Shown one piece after another: positions 18,549 to 20,401 of a DNA stretch of 20,401 nucleotides. Each line of letters begins with the position of its first letter. The first letter of the stretch is position 1. Location: the IMG/VR virus record IMGVR_UViG_3300039159_000766, positions 1 through 20,401 of that record; one strand, written 5' to 3'. Made by a program: the position numbers and the translations under genes. The notes beneath the pieces are model-generated. The model had not been told where the DNA came from. It ran no database searches and saw nothing but the letters and a program-made list of their open reading frames with translations. The DNA is from a virus.

Positions 18549-19390
18549 TAGATTTCCACCATAAAGTTTGGGTCGAATTTTGTGGTTCTGTGTTCACCCA
18601 CATAACCTCTTGGGTTGCAGACCACGCGGGTAGAGCCGATCATGTAGTCCGAGGGATCATGCATGTGTCCGTGAGTAACTACCTTGATTTGCGGCCGATC
18701 GAGAATAAATTCACTCAGATCGGATGCATAAGCCCCGTTCATTAGATATTGATCCTTGAAGTGCTCGTGGATGCTCATGTGAGAAGGAGCGTGATGGCCA
18801 ACCATAACAAACTTTTCATCGTGCTTTCCTTCCACCACAGCGCTGATGTATCCCAGAGTTTTTCTGTGGCGCAGAACCGTATGCGTCGGCCGGAGCTTCG
18901 TGAATCCAAGCTCATCGTTCCTGATTACCCGGAAGTCGTTCATCATGTCGTTTGTAGCATGCAACGTGAGCGGATCATGATTGTTCATATCCGTCCACAA
19001 CGTGCCGCCCACGAAAGTTACATCATCGAGCTTGAAGATATCATTCTCGAGGAAGTGGATGTTCGGATATCTAGCCGTAACTTCCCTCAGAATTTCCAAG
19101 CTTTTCACCCACTTGCCTTGGTAGAACTCGTGATTCCCGGCAACGTAGATAACATGGGCAAAGTCGTCAGAGACTTGCTGGAAGAAGTTTAGATAACGGA
19201 GTGCCGCTTGCTGTCGAGCTCCAAGCTTGGCCATGGCCCCGGGCGTGTACGGATCGTAGTCAGGGATGTTCCGATCGAGATCATCCGCCACACAGATGTC
19301 ACCCGAGAGGATCAGAACATCAGCTCCGGCGTTACCGATGACGATCGGGCCAAATTCAAGGTGAAGGTCTGAGACTAGCTGGCATTTCAT
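18548..19390 (-). CDS. calcineurin-like metallophosphoesterase
   Basis: The 280-residue protein shows all five metal-site motifs: SDLH (Asp8, His10), LSGDI (Asp31), AGNHEFY (Asn86, His87), VGHHAPS and THGHMHD. These place two metals as in calcineurin-type phosphodiesterases and phosphatases. Substrate is unknown: nucleotides, nucleic-acid ends and small cyclic nucleotides are all possible. It overlaps the HAD nucleotidase stop (ATGA), so the two are translated together, which hints at a nucleotide-related role. Confidence 0.92.
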   Translation of the reverse strand: MKCQLVSDLHLEFGPIVIGNAGADVLILSGDICVADDLDRNIPDYDPYTPGAMAKLGARQQAALRYLNFFQQVSDDFAHVIYVAGNHEFYQGKWVKSLEILREVTARYPNIHFLENDIFKLDDVTFVGGTLWTDMNNHDPLTLHATNDMMNDFRVIRNDELGFTKLRPTHTVLRHRKTLGYISAVVEGKHDEKFVMVGHHAPSHMSIHEHFKDQYLMNGAYASDLSEFILDRPQIKVVTHGHMHDPSDYMIGSTRVVCNPRGYVGEHRTTKFDPNFMVEI

Positions 19391-19887
19391 CGGAATTTCA
19401 TCCAGGGCATAATATCCTCAAGGAAGTTTTTGCATGACTGGGGATCGCGGTAAAGATGACCAAAGCCTTCCGCGGATTCCCACTCGGTTATGTTGGTTAG
19501 TTTATCGTCGATGAGAATATCACCGGGCTTGGCGTGAAAAAGTTTTTGATGAGCATATGGGCCGAAGAAGATATCCATGAAGGGGAAGTTTTTCCTCACC
19601 CAGTCCACTTTATCCATGCCAGCATATTGCCAGGGATGATTTCCATCATATGGGAGTGCGCTCAGGAAGGCTTGTTTGAAGCCAGCTTCCTCGAGAGCAA
19701 CGATGATGTTCTGCGCCTCATCCACTACATCAAGATCACGAAAGATCCGAGGCGCGTCCCGCCGAACGGTTTCCCAATCGGAAAGAGAGATAACATCGCC
19801 GATGCCATGGGGCGTACCCGTGAGTCGAGTAACAGCCCCGGCAAAATCAGCGGCAACGTCGTCGAGATCCCAATAAATCATAGTCAT
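19387..19887 (-). CDS. HAD-family 5'(3')-deoxyribonucleotidase-like protein
   Basis: The 166-residue protein has the HAD nucleophile motif YWDLDDVAADF (Asp7, Asp9), LSALP (Ser76) for phosphate, Lys residues near 99-130 and the acidic motif LIDDKLTNITEWE (Asp127, Asp128). This arrangement, with WDLDDV...F at the start and N-I-x-x-W near the end, fits the NT5C-type dNMP phosphatases. It probably dephosphorylates dNMPs to tune the pool. It overlaps both neighbours by ATGA. Confidence 0.86.
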   Translation of the reverse strand: MTMIYWDLDDVAADFAGAVTRLTGTPHGIGDVISLSDWETVRRDAPRIFRDLDVVDEAQNIIVALEEAGFKQAFLSALPYDGNHPWQYAGMDKVDWVRKNFPFMDIFFGPYAHQKLFHAKPGDILIDDKLTNITEWESAEGFGHLYRDPQSCKNFLEDIMPWMKFR

Positions 19888-20078
19888 TTGTTAATTTTCT
19901 GGCGCATGCCGTTCACAGATTCCATCGAGTAGTACACCTGCATTTGGAGGGGCAGTGATCGATAGATTTGATCCGAGATTTGCTCGGGTTTTGGGTAAGG
20001 CTTTTCAAGAACCTTGTTCCAACCATATTTTTGGCGCGGGCACAGATCTAAGTCTGCCATTTCCTGAAATGTAAGCAT
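19884..20078 (-). CDS. hypothetical 64-residue phage protein
   Basis: The protein (MLTFQEMADLDLCPRQKYGW...) is helical with a basic, proline-containing middle (KVLEKPYPKPEQISDQIYRS). Its start overlaps the previous stop (TAATG) and its stop overlaps the HAD start (ATGA). No family recognised. Confidence 0.7.
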   Translation of the reverse strand: MLTFQEMADLDLCPRQKYGWNKVLEKPYPKPEQISDQIYRSLPLQMQVYYSMESVNGMRQKINK

Positions 20079-20215
20079 TACAGAACCTCGTAGCCAACAG
20101 ACACCGGCACGGTGTACCAGATTTGAGTTACTTCATCGTAGATGGAAATAAACTCGTTATTGCAGAACAAAGAGCCGATAAGACCCTTGAATTCACCACT
20201 TTTTACTTGTACCAT
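20078..20215 (-). CDS. hypothetical 45-residue phage protein
   Basis: ATG 20215 to TAA 20080-20078 encodes MVQVKSGEFKGLIGSLFCNN... with IWYTVPVSVGYEVL at the end, a small beta-rich protein. Its stop is joined to the next start (TAATG). It lies 9 bases after the upstream stop. No family recognised; the KSGEFKGLIG opening is KOW-like. Confidence 0.62.
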   Translation of the reverse strand: MVQVKSGEFKGLIGSLFCNNEFISIYDEVTQIWYTVPVSVGYEVL

Positions 20216-20224
20216 GATGTGCTT

Positions 20225-20401
20225 TCAGTAGTTCACTTGTAACATAACACAGGGTTCGGCATCATCTTCTGGGCCAAAATCTGCGTCCGTGAAGCAATCA
20301 ACTTCTTCGAGGCTGTAAAATTCACCACCGCGATTGTCATTGATTTCCACTGGCAAATCCTGTGGCATCGTCCGAAGAAGGGCTATGAGTTCACTTACTA
20401 G
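20225..20401 (-). CDS. hypothetical protein, C-terminal part only
   Basis: An open frame enters from the right edge and runs 58 codons to TGA 20227-20225. It contains LVSELIALLRTMPQDLPVEI then NDNRGGEFYSLEEVDCFTD, followed by an acidic end. This pattern (ELIxLLxxMPQDLPV) is one I recall from small phage proteins of unknown function. The start is outside the window. Confidence 0.68.
   Translation of the reverse strand, partial: LVSELIALLRTMPQDLPVEINDNRGGEFYSLEEVDCFTDADFGPEDDAEPCVMLQVNY

Overview
The window is part of a large double-stranded DNA tailed phage genome of the T4-like (myovirus) type. This rests on a T4-type RNase H and a DsbA-like late-transcription factor close together, a T4 Rnl1-type RNA ligase, PhoH, DUF6433- and DUF6321-like proteins, a GH19 endolysin, free-standing HNH and GIY-YIG homing endonucleases, exact T4 late-promoter boxes (TATAAATA), and tightly packed small genes with ATGA, TAATG and GTGA overlaps. 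The GH19 endolysin and E. coli-like sigma70 promoters suggest a Gram-negative host. I cannot name the host or species from sequence alone.

Most genes are on the minus strand, so the reading order runs from high to low coordinates. From 20401 to 18112 lies a chain containing a dNMP phosphatase-like HAD protein, a calcineurin-type phosphoesterase and several small proteins. From 18109 to 15430 lie three units, each started by the same early promoter: dUTPase plus macro domain, a lone helical protein, and three small proteins. At 15408-15152 there is an unusual tRNA locus in which a complete tRNA(CAU) sits inside the anticodon loop of an apparent tRNA-Leu(CAG). A DUF6321-like late gene follows (15113-14694), then a plus-strand GIY-YIG homing endonuclease. 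The replication and nucleotide block is 13755-10213: DsbA-like, two small proteins, RNase H, DUF6433-like, dCMP deaminase and an AAA+ ATPase. The block 10176-5955 holds small proteins, RNA ligase 1 and a zinc-ribbon protein. A plus-strand island at 3401-5958 carries the endolysin, PhoH and an HNH homing endonuclease. The block 3421-1 holds a PD-(D/E)XK nuclease, a zinc-finger protein and many very small proteins, including two tandem, near-duplicate 31-residue membrane peptides.

Two promoter classes are visible. Eight minus-strand early promoters share TTTACT, a 17-bp spacer and an extended TGnTATAAT. Each lies within a few bases of, or overlapping, the stop codon of the gene before it. Five TATAAATA late promoters precede the endolysin, the HNH gene, the GIY-YIG gene, the DUF6321-like gene and a small-gene pair. 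The two homing-endonuclease genes share a late promoter plus a 5'-terminal RNA hairpin whose arms differ by compensatory changes.

Functionally, dCMP deaminase, dUTPase and the HAD nucleotidase would adjust the dNTP pool; RNase H, the PD-(D/E)XK nuclease and DsbA belong to DNA replication and late transcription; RNA ligase 1, the tRNA locus and possibly the macro-domain protein may form an RNA repair or processing theme. Broken or questionable genes are a 77-codon gene split by one extra base in an A5 run (about 7295), and an in-frame TGA (2036-2034) followed by 25 sense codons that couple to the next gene.
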